64,000 nucleotides of DNA from Lachnospiraceae bacterium. Lineage in GTDB: Bacteria; Bacillota; Clostridia; Lachnospirales; Lachnospiraceae. The notes below the pieces were generated by a model. That model worked only from the letters and a program-made list of their open reading frames with translations. It did no database searches and was not told the origin of the DNA. Positions within the stretch are counted from its first letter, which is position 1; every line of letters begins with the position of its first letter. Location: assembly GCA_014804795.1 (NCBI GenBank), contig JAAUZC010000002.1, positions 37,985-101,984 of the forward strand. The letters run 5' to 3'. Position numbers and translations under genes: made by a program. Of this stretch, positions 54,161 to 62,802 are shown piece by piece.

Positions 54161-54289
54161 ATGAAAGACATAACGATAAGAAGAGCAATAGCATTCAAGC
54201 ATTCAATTTTGAAAATGTTAGCTTGTTTTATATGGCCTGTATCCTTTGGTTACTATTTCATGAAACGCAAAATGATTTATGACGAATGA
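54161..54289 (+). CDS. Possible small membrane protein, 42 aa
   Basis: MKDITIRRAIAFKHSILKMLACFIWPVSFGYYF... with AAAGGGG 8 bases before the ATG; one hydrophobic stretch between basic ends. It could be a real small gene or a remnant. Confidence 0.4.
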   Translation: MKDITIRRAIAFKHSILKMLACFIWPVSFGYYFMKRKMIYDE

Positions 54290-54308
54290 CATTGGGCGAG
54301 GGTGAAAG

Positions 54309-55220
54309 ATGAAAAATAGTATAAAAATAATAAGAATCAGCCTGTTTTCCGTATTGTCATTGATACTTGGAGGATATGTAATCGTAGAATATATAGATAA
54401 CATGAAAATGAGATCTGTATTTTTTGTGATTTTATGTATCGCAGTGTTTCTGCTTGTGGTAATTCTGGCGAAAAGTTCAAAATGCGCGATACAGAAAGTA
54501 ATGGTATTGGATTTTTTTAATGGTGCAATTTTTATTGGAATTATTGTAATCTTTATAAGTCCCGTTGGAATTTTGGGGAAAGGGCTTTCCGAAATGAACA
54601 AGATACAGAATACTTTTCAGGGAAACAATGAATTTCTCTCTTCTTATTCAAAAAGTATAGGCGGTAAAGGATATGAGGATATAGAGAGCGCTGTGAGTGA
54701 TGCGATAGAATATAGGGAGGAGTCGTTGGGACAAAGTGGATTGAAGGAAATCTATCGGACACAGGTGGGAGAAAAAGTTTATATTTATTTGAAGGAAACA
54801 GAAGAAATTATTGAAATAGAGTTTTTCCGGCAGAATGATTTGTATTATCGTTCCGGAAGCAAGGTTTTAAGTTATGCCGGTTTGCTGAGCAGTGACAGCT
54901 ATACGATGGAAGAGACGATGAAAAAAGATATCGCAAATACTATGTGGCGTGGGATTGACTATAAGGAAGTGAGACTGCCGGCGTGGGGGGTATCCTGCGA
55001 TGAGCAGATTTCTTCAACGACCATAAACGGCGCAAAAATGGATGATGTATTGCAGGTAGATGAGATAAGCGGGAAGAAATATTATTTTTGGATTACAACT
55101 AATGTGGAAGGAATCGAGACGATTGATGATGTAGATGAAATAAAAATAGAGAGTGATAAAGTATATTCCACTATTGCTTTTGCTTTTTTCAGTAATATCT
55201 ATGCTTGGCATTATTGTTAG
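54309..55220 (+). CDS. Membrane protein with chimeric C-terminus, 303 aa
   Basis: Three membrane helices (about 8-28, 34-55, 66-90) and an outer/cytoplasmic alpha-beta domain with GKGYEDIESAVSDAIEYREE. Unknown family. The last 16 residues (STIAFAFFSNIYAWHYC) are coded by a block that also follows an unrelated gene at 60366 and that resembles the tail of the gene at 46778. The original C-terminus has therefore been replaced by recombination. Confidence 0.55.
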   Translation: MKNSIKIIRISLFSVLSLILGGYVIVEYIDNMKMRSVFFVILCIAVFLLVVILAKSSKCAIQKVMVLDFFNGAIFIGIIVIFISPVGILGKGLSEMNKIQNTFQGNNEFLSSYSKSIGGKGYEDIESAVSDAIEYREESLGQSGLKEIYRTQVGEKVYIYLKETEEIIEIEFFRQNDLYYRSGSKVLSYAGLLSSDSYTMEETMKKDIANTMWRGIDYKEVRLPAWGVSCDEQISSTTINGAKMDDVLQVDEISGKKYYFWITTNVEGIETIDDVDEIKIESDKVYSTIAFAFFSNIYAWHYC

Positions 55221-55440
55221 ATTTGGTCTGGGGCTATGCAGATTATAAGAAGACAGTAGGAGAAACATTAAAGGATTGCGGTTTTCGCCACCTGAAAACA
55301 GATGGGCTATGCCGGATATTATGCATGGTATGCGTGGGTGGAAAAAGAAATAAGAGAAAATCTCTACTATGACATTCAGGACCAGAATATGTGTCTCCAA
55401 GTGGTAAACCAGTGATGATGGAGTAGTATTTATATTGATA
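55164..55440 (+). pseudogene. Mosaic of gene scraps
   Basis: In order: tail of the 168-aa membrane gene (55170-55235), head of the 322-aa gene (QIIRRQ-like start, 55236-55315, frame broken), the tail HGMRGWKKK of the gene at 60650 (55320-55350), and a scrap of the 270-aa gene (YVSPSGKP region, 55380-55435). Block 55164-55310 recurs at 60366-60520. Confidence 0.65.
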
Positions 55441-55548
55441 CTTTGGGGAGCAAAAAGAAGGGAGTGTGAGGTTATTCAATCTGGAAGATATTTATTGTTT
55501 GTCTGAAGAATTGGATATAAAAAAATATACGCTTATAAAAATTCCGAT

Positions 55549-55734
55549 ATGAATATGGTTATTTTTATAACTTACTCATCCGGGATAGTAGGTTCTAGCG
55601 ATGTAAAAGGTTTTTTTTATTTAGATCAGGATTTTACAGAGGATATCTTTACATATGGGTATTTTAAACCGTATCGTAGCCATGATTACAGCGAGATTAC
55701 AGATAATTGGTATTATTTTGATATAAGTTATTAA
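55549..55734 (+). CDS. Short ORF, 61 aa, probably a 3' remnant
   Basis: MNMVIFITYSSGIVGSSDVKGFFYLDQDF... has no ribosome site before the ATG, and the frame is open a further 14 codons upstream (GYKKIYAYKNSD). It is likely the C-terminal piece of a lost immunity gene. Confidence 0.35.
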   Translation: MNMVIFITYSSGIVGSSDVKGFFYLDQDFTEDIFTYGYFKPYRSHDYSEITDNWYYFDISY

Positions 55735-55776
55735 GTCGTGTCAGTTTTATTGTCTGTATAGGGGAGAGGATTATAA

Positions 55777-56631
55777 ATGCAAGAAAAAATAAATAAAAAG
55801 ATGATTAAAAACATTTTGATAATCATTGTATTGGCAATATGCGGATATCATTGCTACGGCCACTATATGGTAAGTAAATTCTACAAGTGTGTTAGAGAGG
55901 GCAATACAGATGAAATAATAGCCTGCATCGAAAAGATGCCGGATGTCAATAGGCTGGATTTATGCATTCCATTGTATAAAATAAGGGGTATTATGCTTCA
56001 AAACGCGGCAAATAATGGATATCCTTTATATTATGCTGTGTGGATGCAGACAGATATAAGTGTAATGGAAACATTATTTGAGCGTGGAGCAGACCCTAAT
56101 AAGAAAGCCTATGACAAACCTTTAGCGTGTTTACTTCGTCACAGGCAGAAAGACATGTATGAAAAAGCAAAATTATTTGTGGAATACGGTGCGGATATTA
56201 GCGGTGACTTTTTTAGACTACCAAATTTTGAACATTTATCGGAAAATGAAAAAGAAGAATACATGAAGACGTTAATTTATTTATGGGAAAATGGATTGAA
56301 TGAGTGGGAATATATAGATACCAAGGATGAGTGCACCAGATTACATGAAGCAGCATACATTGTAGATGCAGACTATCTTGAAATATTATATGAAAATGAA
56401 AAACGTCCTATGTATGGTTTGTTAAATGAAAAAGATGCAGATGGAGAGACGCCGCTCTTTTATGCAGTACGTAGAGGAAAATTTGATAATTGCAGGCTTC
56501 TGATTGAAAAAGGTGCAGACATCAGCATACAGAATAATGAGGGAAAAACAGCTTATGATGTTGCCGTTGAATTAGGATATGAAGAAGCTATAAAAATTTT
56601 AGAGGCTGAAATGCGATATAATAATTTATAA
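55777..56631 (+). CDS. Membrane-anchored ankyrin-repeat protein, 284 aa
   Basis: A membrane helix (about 11-28) then ankyrin repeats: GYPLYYAVWMQTDISVMETLFERGADPN (residues around 78-104), KAKLFVEYGADIS, TRLHEAAYIVDADYLEILYE, GETPLFYAVRRGKFDNCRLL with IEKGADISIQNNEGKTAYDVA. Ankyrin proteins are common among immunity proteins of polymorphic toxin loci. GGGGAGAGG precedes the ATG. Which toxin it would match is unknown. Confidence 0.75.
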   Translation: MQEKINKKMIKNILIIIVLAICGYHCYGHYMVSKFYKCVREGNTDEIIACIEKMPDVNRLDLCIPLYKIRGIMLQNAANNGYPLYYAVWMQTDISVMETLFERGADPNKKAYDKPLACLLRHRQKDMYEKAKLFVEYGADISGDFFRLPNFEHLSENEKEEYMKTLIYLWENGLNEWEYIDTKDECTRLHEAAYIVDADYLEILYENEKRPMYGLLNEKDADGETPLFYAVRRGKFDNCRLLIEKGADISIQNNEGKTAYDVAVELGYEEAIKILEAEMRYNNL

Positions 56632-56716
56632 GAAATTTAGAAACTATGTTTTATGGGATGGAAATACATATACCAAAGGCTTTTGGCTAAAGTTATGTTC
56701 CAACAACTAAACATAA

Positions 56717-56872
56717 ATGGTTAATATCTTTTTGGAGGGATACAAGATAAAAGGATATAGCCCTGAGGATGCAGCAACAGATATCAAAAAGTTTAAAAAC
56801 AAATGTGGAATGGCAGATTATTTGGAAATGCTTTTAGAACCGGAAAATGAAAAGATCACAGTAATAAATTAA
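56717..56872 (+). CDS. Possible 51-aa ORF or remnant
   Basis: MVNIFLEGYKIKGYSPEDAATDIKKF... ends in VIN. No ribosome site is seen. Downstream, 56883-56978 encodes another open piece (NREAVEQLIQYMKDND). The gap 56632-57150 therefore holds scraps, not clear genes. Confidence 0.35.
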   Translation: MVNIFLEGYKIKGYSPEDAATDIKKFKNKCGMADYLEMLLEPENEKITVIN

Positions 56873-57150
56873 TATTGCTTAACAGAGAAGCGGTAGAACA
56901 ACTGATTCAATACATGAAAGACAATGATGTCAGGATTGTATCAGGAGTATATAAAATTCAACAGACCAGTAACTAAATAGATATACTGGAATTTGAGTCT
57001 CACGAATAGATCTGCATGAGATAGTGGCATTGATAGCCTTAGGGGAGGCATTGCATTTAGATTAACCAGTTGTGGTATTGCGGAGAAGGCAGACAGATTC
57101 TGTTGAGATTTTGTTATTTATGAACACAAGAAAATAATGGAGAAAAACAA

Positions 57151-57585
57151 ATGGAAAAATACAGCAGCGTAACATTGGACAGAGATAGGGCTTTTGATGT
57201 AAACAGTCTAAACGAACTGCTCACACAAGGAAAGTCTATCCTGAATGAAGCGATAGGTATCAGCGGGAAGATGGAGGCTTCCATTTCAGCAGTCTCCGGC
57301 ATTTATAACGGGATTGAAAGTAAATACAAGGTCGGCGCTTTGGGTTCTGACCTCTCAAACCTGCAGGGGAAACTGCAAAAAGAGATTTATCAGAATACCA
57401 TAAACCACATGGATACCATCCTGAGCAAACTCATGGAGGATATGCCGTCCTACGACAGCAGACTTGCCCGGGATATGGATAGCATACAGGAAGTGTTGCA
57501 TTCTGTGAAAGGCAGGAGCAGCGAACGGAAGGTGCTTTTGGATACCGGAGATGTCGGCCTTATGCGCAAATTATACAATGATTAA
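57151..57585 (+). CDS. Helical LXG/WXG-associated-like protein, copy 2 (144 aa)
   Basis: Starts MEKYSSVTLDRDRAFD after GGAGAAAAAC. It is the same length as the protein at 52861 and differs at only a few residues (for example S for T7, G for E in the IGISGK segment, P for L in DMPSYD). See copy 1 for features. First gene of the second copy of the 1,259-base unit. Confidence 0.6.
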   Translation: MEKYSSVTLDRDRAFDVNSLNELLTQGKSILNEAIGISGKMEASISAVSGIYNGIESKYKVGALGSDLSNLQGKLQKEIYQNTINHMDTILSKLMEDMPSYDSRLARDMDSIQEVLHSVKGRSSERKVLLDTGDVGLMRKLYND

Positions 57586-57596
57586 AAGGAGACTCT

Positions 57597-58409
57597 ATGA
57601 AAAAAATCGGTAAAGTGATTACTATTATTGCTGTTATAAGTGGAGTTACATTCTGGGGGATCGTAATTGCGTTTTTTATAAGTGTTATAAAAGCTATCGG
57701 CGAACCGTCAGATGTTACAGACATTCCAAGGTCGATTTCTATCTCATATACGGGAAATGGCGGAACGTCCGGTATATCTTCAGAAAATAGCGAAGACCTG
57801 GATTTGGAGTGGTATGAGACATTGGAAGAGGCTTTGGAGAATGATGAGTTGATCAGAGATAAAGGGGAAGAATTAGGGGGTATTGATTATAAGGATGATG
57901 ATGTCGTGGAACTGCTTCAGCTTCAGACAGATGATTACATGGCTGTTTTTTACTGCAGAGTTATGTAAGATGGAGAAGTAGGGCGTATTACTTATGTGAT
58001 TCTCCATGTAAAGGATGGAAAAATTTCACAGCCTTTCAAAACGGATATGGTTGGAGGAAAACCAGGCTATGTGTCTCAAAGTGGTAAACCAGAGCACCTC
58101 TATGACTGTGATGATGGAGCAGTATTTTATATAGAGGAGGAAATGGTAATAAGAAGGATATTTGGAACGGGGGAAAATAGAATTCCTGTATGCTTTGGGA
58201 TGTGGGATGATGAATCAGAGATAAGGTCTCTGACAGTAGCAGGAACAGCACCGAAAGTCATTCCGATTGTTACGGAAAAAGAGACCCGCTATTTTTGGTA
58301 TTTTGAAGATTTGGAATGGGCTGACAGACTGAGGGAAGTAAACTGGAGTCAATATACATATGGAGAAATTATTGATCTTCTGGAAATAGAGTATGAACCT
58401 TCAAATTAG
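57597..58409 (+). pseudogene. Second copy of the 270-aa membrane protein, with nonsense codon
   Basis: Same length as 53307-54119 without any gap. Codon at 57966-57968 is TAA where copy 1 has GAA (single G to T change), splitting the frame after residue 123 (FYCRVM). The rest remains open and well conserved, so the damage is recent. Confidence 0.8.
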
Positions 58410-58436
58410 ATTTTATCAGAAAAGGAAAAAAGGGTT

Positions 58437-58545
58437 TTTGATGAATAGCAGAAAGGGAAACTGATTAGAGCAGGCGGAGATTATTTCTACAGATAAAAGC
58501 ATTGATTTGAATGAATATTTTGTGAAAAATGGAAGAGGAAATAAG
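58437..58545 (+). pseudogene. Scraps: head of the 168-aa gene joined to a deleted HEAT-like gene
   Basis: Bases 58440-58470 match the head of the gene at 46778 (AATAGCAGAAAGGG). Bases 58476-58545 match 62453-62490 of the gene at 62362, then jump to 62772-62800 beyond its stop. The jump falls at AATATTTTG, present at both ends in the parent, as left by a deletion between short repeats. Confidence 0.75.
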
Positions 58546-58565
58546 ATTAATTTGACATTTACAAT

Positions 58566-58608
58566 AAGAACGAGTAAACTAAAATAATACTTTAGTTTGC
58601 TCGTTCTT
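58566..58608 (+). terminator. Strong hairpin, probable terminator
   Basis: Eighteen-base arms (58566-58583 and 58591-58608) pair with one G-U, closing a 7-base loop. The right arm ends in CGTTCTTTG, so the T-run is short. It isolates the following ATPase gene from the island transcripts. Confidence 0.6.
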
Positions 58609-58626
58609 TGATGGAGGGAAAGGATA

Positions 58627-59853
58627 TTGTATATTAAGAGACATTTGGAAAATCAGATTATTGAGGCATCAAAATGTTATCCGGTGGTAATGGTATGTGG
58701 ACAAAGACAGGTAGGAAAGTCTACCATGTTGTACCACATAAAGGAAAAAGAACGCCGTTATGTAACGTTAGATGATGGAAATGCAAGGAGACTGGCAGAA
58801 AAAGATCCGGCACTTTTTTTTGAGACCTATGGCTTTCCTCTTTTGATTGATGAATTTCAGCGCGTTCCATCCATTCTCTTAGAAATGAAGTATATTATAG
58901 ACCAAAAAGTATTAGCCGGTGAAGATTGCAACGGTATATACTGGCTTACAGGTTCCCAAAAATTTAAAATGATGAAAGATGTATCCGAGTCTTTGGCAGG
59001 CAGGATTGCGGTTTTTGATATGTCGGGTCTGTCCGCCGCAGAAATAGAGGAAAGAGAGGCATGGGTATTTTATCCGGCACTGGAAAATCTCCGTGACAGA
59101 CTGCAGAGCTATCATTCCAAGAATGTTCATCAGATATATGAGCAGATTTTTAAAGGCGGAATGCCGAAGCTGATCGCAACAGATTTAGACAGAGAACGTT
59201 TTTATATGGATTATGTTAATACTTATTTGGAGCGGGATATTAAAGAACTTGCCTTAGTAGGAAAACTAGGAGAGTTTTATGATTTTTTAGTATTTATGGC
59301 TGCAAGGACTTCTATGGAGTTAAAGTACAGTGAAATTGCGAATGCAATCGGGATATCTGCGCCTACAGCAAAAGAGTGGGTTTCTATTTTAGAACGTTCT
59401 GGAATTATTTATATCCTTCACCCCTATTATAATAATATTACCAACAGATTGGTTAAAACACCGAAAATGTATTTTTTGGATACAGGTCTTGCAGCATATC
59501 TTTGCAGGTGGCCTAATGTGGAAACCTTGGAATGCGGCGCTATGAACGGTGCATTTTTTGAAACTTATGTGGTCAGCGAGATTATAAAAAGCTATTACAA
59601 TGCAGGGAAAAAACCGGATTTTTACTATTATCGGGATGTTGACGGAAAAGAGATTGACCTGCTGTTTGTGGAAGGTGACAAAATATATCCGATGGAGATA
59701 AAAAGAGCAAAAATGCCTGATCATGCAGATAAAAATTTTGCTGTGTTAAATAAACTGAAAATGGATGTACAGCCTGGTGTGATATTATGTATGGCGGATG
59801 AAATGCTGCCATTTAGCCGTGATACATGGTATTTTCCGATAGGGGCGATATAA
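58627..59853 (+). CDS. AAA ATPase with DUF4143-type C-terminus, 408 aa
   Basis: Walker A GQRQVGKSTMLYHI (about 24-37), Walker B FPLLIDEFQRVP, sensor-like WLTGSQKF, then a winged-helix part (ISAPTAKEWVSILERSG) and the DUF4143 region YFLDTGLAAYLCRWPN with a nuclease-like DGKEIDLLF...MEIKRAK end. Start is a TTG with GGAGGG 11 bases upstream; no ATG is near. This ATPase class is widespread and often mobile; its task is not known. It is intact amid broken genes. Confidence 0.85.
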   Translation: MYIKRHLENQIIEASKCYPVVMVCGQRQVGKSTMLYHIKEKERRYVTLDDGNARRLAEKDPALFFETYGFPLLIDEFQRVPSILLEMKYIIDQKVLAGEDCNGIYWLTGSQKFKMMKDVSESLAGRIAVFDMSGLSAAEIEEREAWVFYPALENLRDRLQSYHSKNVHQIYEQIFKGGMPKLIATDLDRERFYMDYVNTYLERDIKELALVGKLGEFYDFLVFMAARTSMELKYSEIANAIGISAPTAKEWVSILERSGIIYILHPYYNNITNRLVKTPKMYFLDTGLAAYLCRWPNVETLECGAMNGAFFETYVVSEIIKSYYNAGKKPDFYYYRDVDGKEIDLLFVEGDKIYPMEIKRAKMPDHADKNFAVLNKLKMDVQPGVILCMADEMLPFSRDTWYFPIGAI

Positions 59854-59918
59854 ATAATGTCTGCTTAAAAACAGGTTATAATGCATTAACAAAATCGGGA
59901 TTGGAACAGGTGACATGA

Positions 59919-60362
59919 ATGAAAAAAATATTTGGTATTATTGTTTTAACTGTGGTGACTATTATTTTGTCTGTTTTGATGATTACACCAATTATAAATA
60001 ATAATATGGCGGAGAAAACGGCAGATGAACTTGTAGATTTACCACTCCCAAACAACACCGAATTTATTGAATCTATATATAAAGCAGGAAAATTAGTCGG
60101 AAATGGTAACGGAATGCAGTATTTTGGAGCCATTCTGATTAAAAGTGAACTTTCGTTAGACGAATTAAAAGAATATTATTTAGAATTTGCAGACAATGAA
60201 TGGAAATGTATCGTTGAAAATCAGACTAATACAGAGGTAGAAATCATTGAACATACAAACCTGACATTTAAAACAGATATAGAGGGAAATGATTATTATA
60301 TTGTTTATTCATGGGGAGATAATAACACTATTTTTCATGAATTAGATATAAGAGGGCATTAA
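59919..60362 (+). CDS. Membrane-anchored small protein, 147 aa
   Basis: MKKIFGIIVLTVVTIILSVLMITPII is a signal anchor; the outer domain has PLPNNTEFIESIYKAGKLVGNGNGMQYFGA (residues around 43-72), LDELKEYYLEFADNEWKCIV and an acidic tail. No family named. CAGGTGAC serves as ribosome site. The recombinant block found behind the gene at 54309 begins right after its stop. Confidence 0.6.
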   Translation: MKKIFGIIVLTVVTIILSVLMITPIINNNMAEKTADELVDLPLPNNTEFIESIYKAGKLVGNGNGMQYFGAILIKSELSLDELKEYYLEFADNEWKCIVENQTNTEVEIIEHTNLTFKTDIEGNDYYIVYSWGDNNTIFHELDIRGH

Positions 60363-60365
60363 TAC

Positions 60366-60546
60366 ATATTCCACTATTGCTTTTGATTATTTCGGTAGTA
60401 TCTATACTTTGCGTTATTGTTAGATTTGGTCTGGAGCTATGCAGATTATTAAAAAGACAGTAGGAGAAAAATTAAGGGATTACGGCTTTCGTTACCTGAA
60501 AACAGACGGCTCATGCCGGATATTTGTGCAGGAAGTGCATGTGGAA
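60366..60546 (+). pseudogene. Mosaic block: tail of the 168-aa gene joined to head of the 322-aa gene
   Basis: 60366-60435 matches the tail SRIYTLHYCYIWLGA region of the gene at 46778; 60438-60540 encodes QIIKKTVGEKLRDYGFRYLK and CRIFVQEVH, the head of the gene at 47376, then stops. The same join is found at 55164-55310. Confidence 0.75.
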
Positions 60547-60649
60547 TGATCAAAACGGTATATCCGATAAATTAATTTCGATATATGAGATAGTATTTTA
60601 CAATATCAATTCGAATAATGCTTAAGCCGGGCAGGAGAGGAGAAAAAAT

Positions 60650-61225
60650 ATGTGTGATGTGATTAATAAAAACATGAAGAAGACAATATGCTTTATAATC
60701 ATATTGATAGTATTTTCAGGCCTGATTATGATGGGGATACAATTAAAATATTATGTATACTATACGACTTATTGTAAAGATTACTATTTAGTTTTAGCGA
60801 ACACAGAAAGCCTTAGATATGAAAAGATAATAGAAGCAAACGGTGAACCGGATAAGACAACAAGAGAAAAATATACAGAGTATGGTGATTACTTTATTTA
60901 TCATGAATATGATGATGGACGTTTATTTGTTTTTACTGATAATGAGAATGGGAATGGGCATCCTTCTTTGTGTGTAATAGAATTGACAAGCCCGCAATAT
61001 CGTTTTGGAAGAAAAGAGATTGGAATTGGCACAGATAAAAGTACCATTGAAAAAGTATACCGTAAAAGCTATCAGGGGCTGCAGCAGGATGCTTACGGAA
61101 AGTATTTTGTAGAAGATGGAAATTTTGTAATAGATTTTTATTTTGATGAAAATGATAAAGTATATAAAATTACAGTAGGAAAAGCAGAAATTAGGCATGG
61201 TATACGTGGCTGGAAAAGGAAGTAA
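60650..61225 (+). CDS. Membrane-anchored protein, 191 aa
   Basis: GGAGAGGAGAAAAAAT precedes MCDVINKNMKK; one membrane helix (about 10-30) and an outer domain with YEKIIEANGEPDKTTREKY, KEIGIGTDKSTIEKVYRKSY and IDFYFDENDKVYKITVGK, resembling SmpA/OmlA-like small beta folds in pattern only. The tail RHGIRGWKRK recurs as a scrap at 55320-55350. Probable immunity-type protein by context. Confidence 0.6.
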   Translation: MCDVINKNMKKTICFIIILIVFSGLIMMGIQLKYYVYYTTYCKDYYLVLANTESLRYEKIIEANGEPDKTTREKYTEYGDYFIYHEYDDGRLFVFTDNENGNGHPSLCVIELTSPQYRFGRKEIGIGTDKSTIEKVYRKSYQGLQQDAYGKYFVEDGNFVIDFYFDENDKVYKITVGKAEIRHGIRGWKRK

Positions 61226-61400
61226 GTGAAAATGTATTTAATCCTTTTAAGATGGCAGAACGGAATGAGCCGCAGTGATGTCTAATGGAGCGGTTCTTGA
61301 GGCGTTGAATCTGTTGGGGAAATCCGTTGACGCTGGTGGATAAAGATAGAAAAATTCCATTCCTTGCGGTTGCTGCAGGGAATGAATGCGAGGTAGAGGA

Positions 61401-61859
61401 ATGAGTCAAGAAAATATAGCTATTCTTATCCTTTTTATAGTACATTTAGTCATAGGTATTATAGTATTAAGAACAATAGTATTATATCTGATTAGAGCAA
61501 GCAAATATGGAGGAATGCCGCCCTCATCGGAAAGCCGTGAGAAAATGAAATTTGTTTCACCATTCTCAGAAGATGAGGTTATAGAAATGCTAAAAAGCCA
61601 TAATACAAATGATATATTCGAGTATGAATTTAAGAAAGAGAGCGATAGTGTATATATATTATTGATAAAAGGGATAGACACGTTCAATTTCTATTGTGAA
61701 GGGAAAGTTAACTATAAAGTAGTGATTAATTCAGAATCAGCGAATACTGTGCTGTGGCTTGTTTTAGCTGAAGGTGATAACAAGAAGGCAATAGAGAGGT
61801 ATGGTTGGGAGTTGAAGGGGTTTATGGAGAAAAAAATAAAGGCGGTCAGGGAGAAGTGA
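61401..61859 (+). CDS. Membrane-anchored protein, 152 aa
   Basis: Start MSQENIAILILF, with GAGGTAGAGG upstream, is preferred over the ATG five codons earlier. One long membrane helix (about 7-30), then an alpha-beta domain (FSEDEVIEMLKSHNTND, YWEL-like end GWELKGFMEKKIKAVREK). No family recognised. The gap 61226-61400 holds an open scrap (SNGAVLEALNLLGKSVD). Confidence 0.55.
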   Translation: MSQENIAILILFIVHLVIGIIVLRTIVLYLIRASKYGGMPPSSESREKMKFVSPFSEDEVIEMLKSHNTNDIFEYEFKKESDSVYILLIKGIDTFNFYCEGKVNYKVVINSESANTVLWLVLAEGDNKKAIERYGWELKGFMEKKIKAVREK

Positions 61860-61904
61860 AACGGTTATTGAGACGTTGAAGGGGAAATCTGAGCCTTGTC
61901 ATGG

Positions 61905-61991
61905 AAAACGGAGCCCTTAAAAACCGGTATACATATGGAGCCATCGACCGGCTTGAGCAGGCGGTGAACGGAAGAGGAGACAAAGTATTTT
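61905..61991 (+). pseudogene. Rhs YD-repeat remnant
   Basis: Reads NGALKNRYTYGAIDRLEQAV then NGRGDKVF and stop, the YD-repeat pattern of Rhs proteins. The full Rhs gene is absent; this is a second, separate trace of one. Confidence 0.6.
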
Positions 61992-62064
61992 GATAAATAT
62001 ACTTATGTTTTGCCTAAAAGATTAGGGGTATGAGAAGAATCTTTTCCTTGCATGGGACAAGTCT

Positions 62065-62346
62065 ATGGGATGCAGCATAGGATATAAGGAAGTAATTGGA
62101 TTGGATTTTTATCCTGTTCTTATATGGGATACCCGGAATTACGAGGTAAAACAACTTGGCGAGGGCGCAGAATATGTGCAACTGTCAAGGGATAATAAAT
62201 ATGTGATGCTGGAGAGAAGACATGTAAAGAATTTTTTAGTCTATGTGTTATATAGTAATTTATGTTTTGGGAATTGGATAGCACAAAAACATTGTATTAA
62301 CACATGCAAAAAGGTGGCCGGTATTTTAAAGAATCAAAGTAATTGA
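62065..62346 (+). CDS. Doubtful 93-aa ORF, likely a remnant
   Basis: First half (FYPVLIWDTRNYEVKQLGEG, VQLSRDNKYVMLE) looks like propeller-type blades; the second half is a different, low-quality sequence. No ribosome site is seen. Probably a truncated gene read into unrelated DNA. Confidence 0.3.
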   Translation: MGCSIGYKEVIGLDFYPVLIWDTRNYEVKQLGEGAEYVQLSRDNKYVMLERRHVKNFLVYVLYSNLCFGNWIAQKHCINTCKKVAGILKNQSN

Positions 62347-62361
62347 GTAAAGGAGCATGTG

Positions 62362-62772
62362 ATGTTTCGGATTGATGAATTATTAAGAATAAGTGAATAC
62401 GATATATACAATAATCCAAATGTCAGTGATGAAAGAATTAGAGAAATAGCGGAGATTATTTCTACAGATAAAAGCATTGATTTGAATGAATATTTTGATT
62501 TGTTAAAATGTTCTTCCAAGTTTTGTTGGCTAAATTATCTGAAAATTTTGGGAAAACTGCCTGAAGAAGATAAAATCAGGGGGATTTCACTTCTATTTGT
62601 TTTGTTACAGGATGAAAACTGGCCAACTTTTCAAAAAACAATGAAATTATTGAAAAAATTTGATAAAAAGATAATTGCCCCATTTTTTGATAAATATTTA
62701 GAACAGGCATATGCGGAAGATGATGAGATGTGGATCTCAAACATGCAATCATTGGCGAAGAAATTAAAGTAA
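62362..62772 (+). CDS. HEAT-like immunity-type protein (DUF5071-like), 136 aa
   Basis: Soluble helical protein; LLFVLLQDENWPTFQKTMKLL (about 80-100) and APFFDKYLEQAYAEDDEMW resemble the QDxNWP segment of DUF5071-type proteins known from toxin-immunity loci, by memory. AAAGGAG is 7 bases upstream; a GTG one codon earlier is also possible. A shortened relic of this gene lies at 58476-58545. Confidence 0.6.
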   Translation: MFRIDELLRISEYDIYNNPNVSDERIREIAEIISTDKSIDLNEYFDLLKCSSKFCWLNYLKILGKLPEEDKIRGISLLFVLLQDENWPTFQKTMKLLKKFDKKIIAPFFDKYLEQAYAEDDEMWISNMQSLAKKLK

Positions 62773-62802
62773 ATATTTTGTGAAAAATGGAAGAGGAAAA
62801 CC

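Noticed and set aside
58627..59853. Transposase or IS element in the island
   Set aside because: The sequence is an AAA ATPase/DUF4143-type protein without transposase motifs or terminal inverted repeats.
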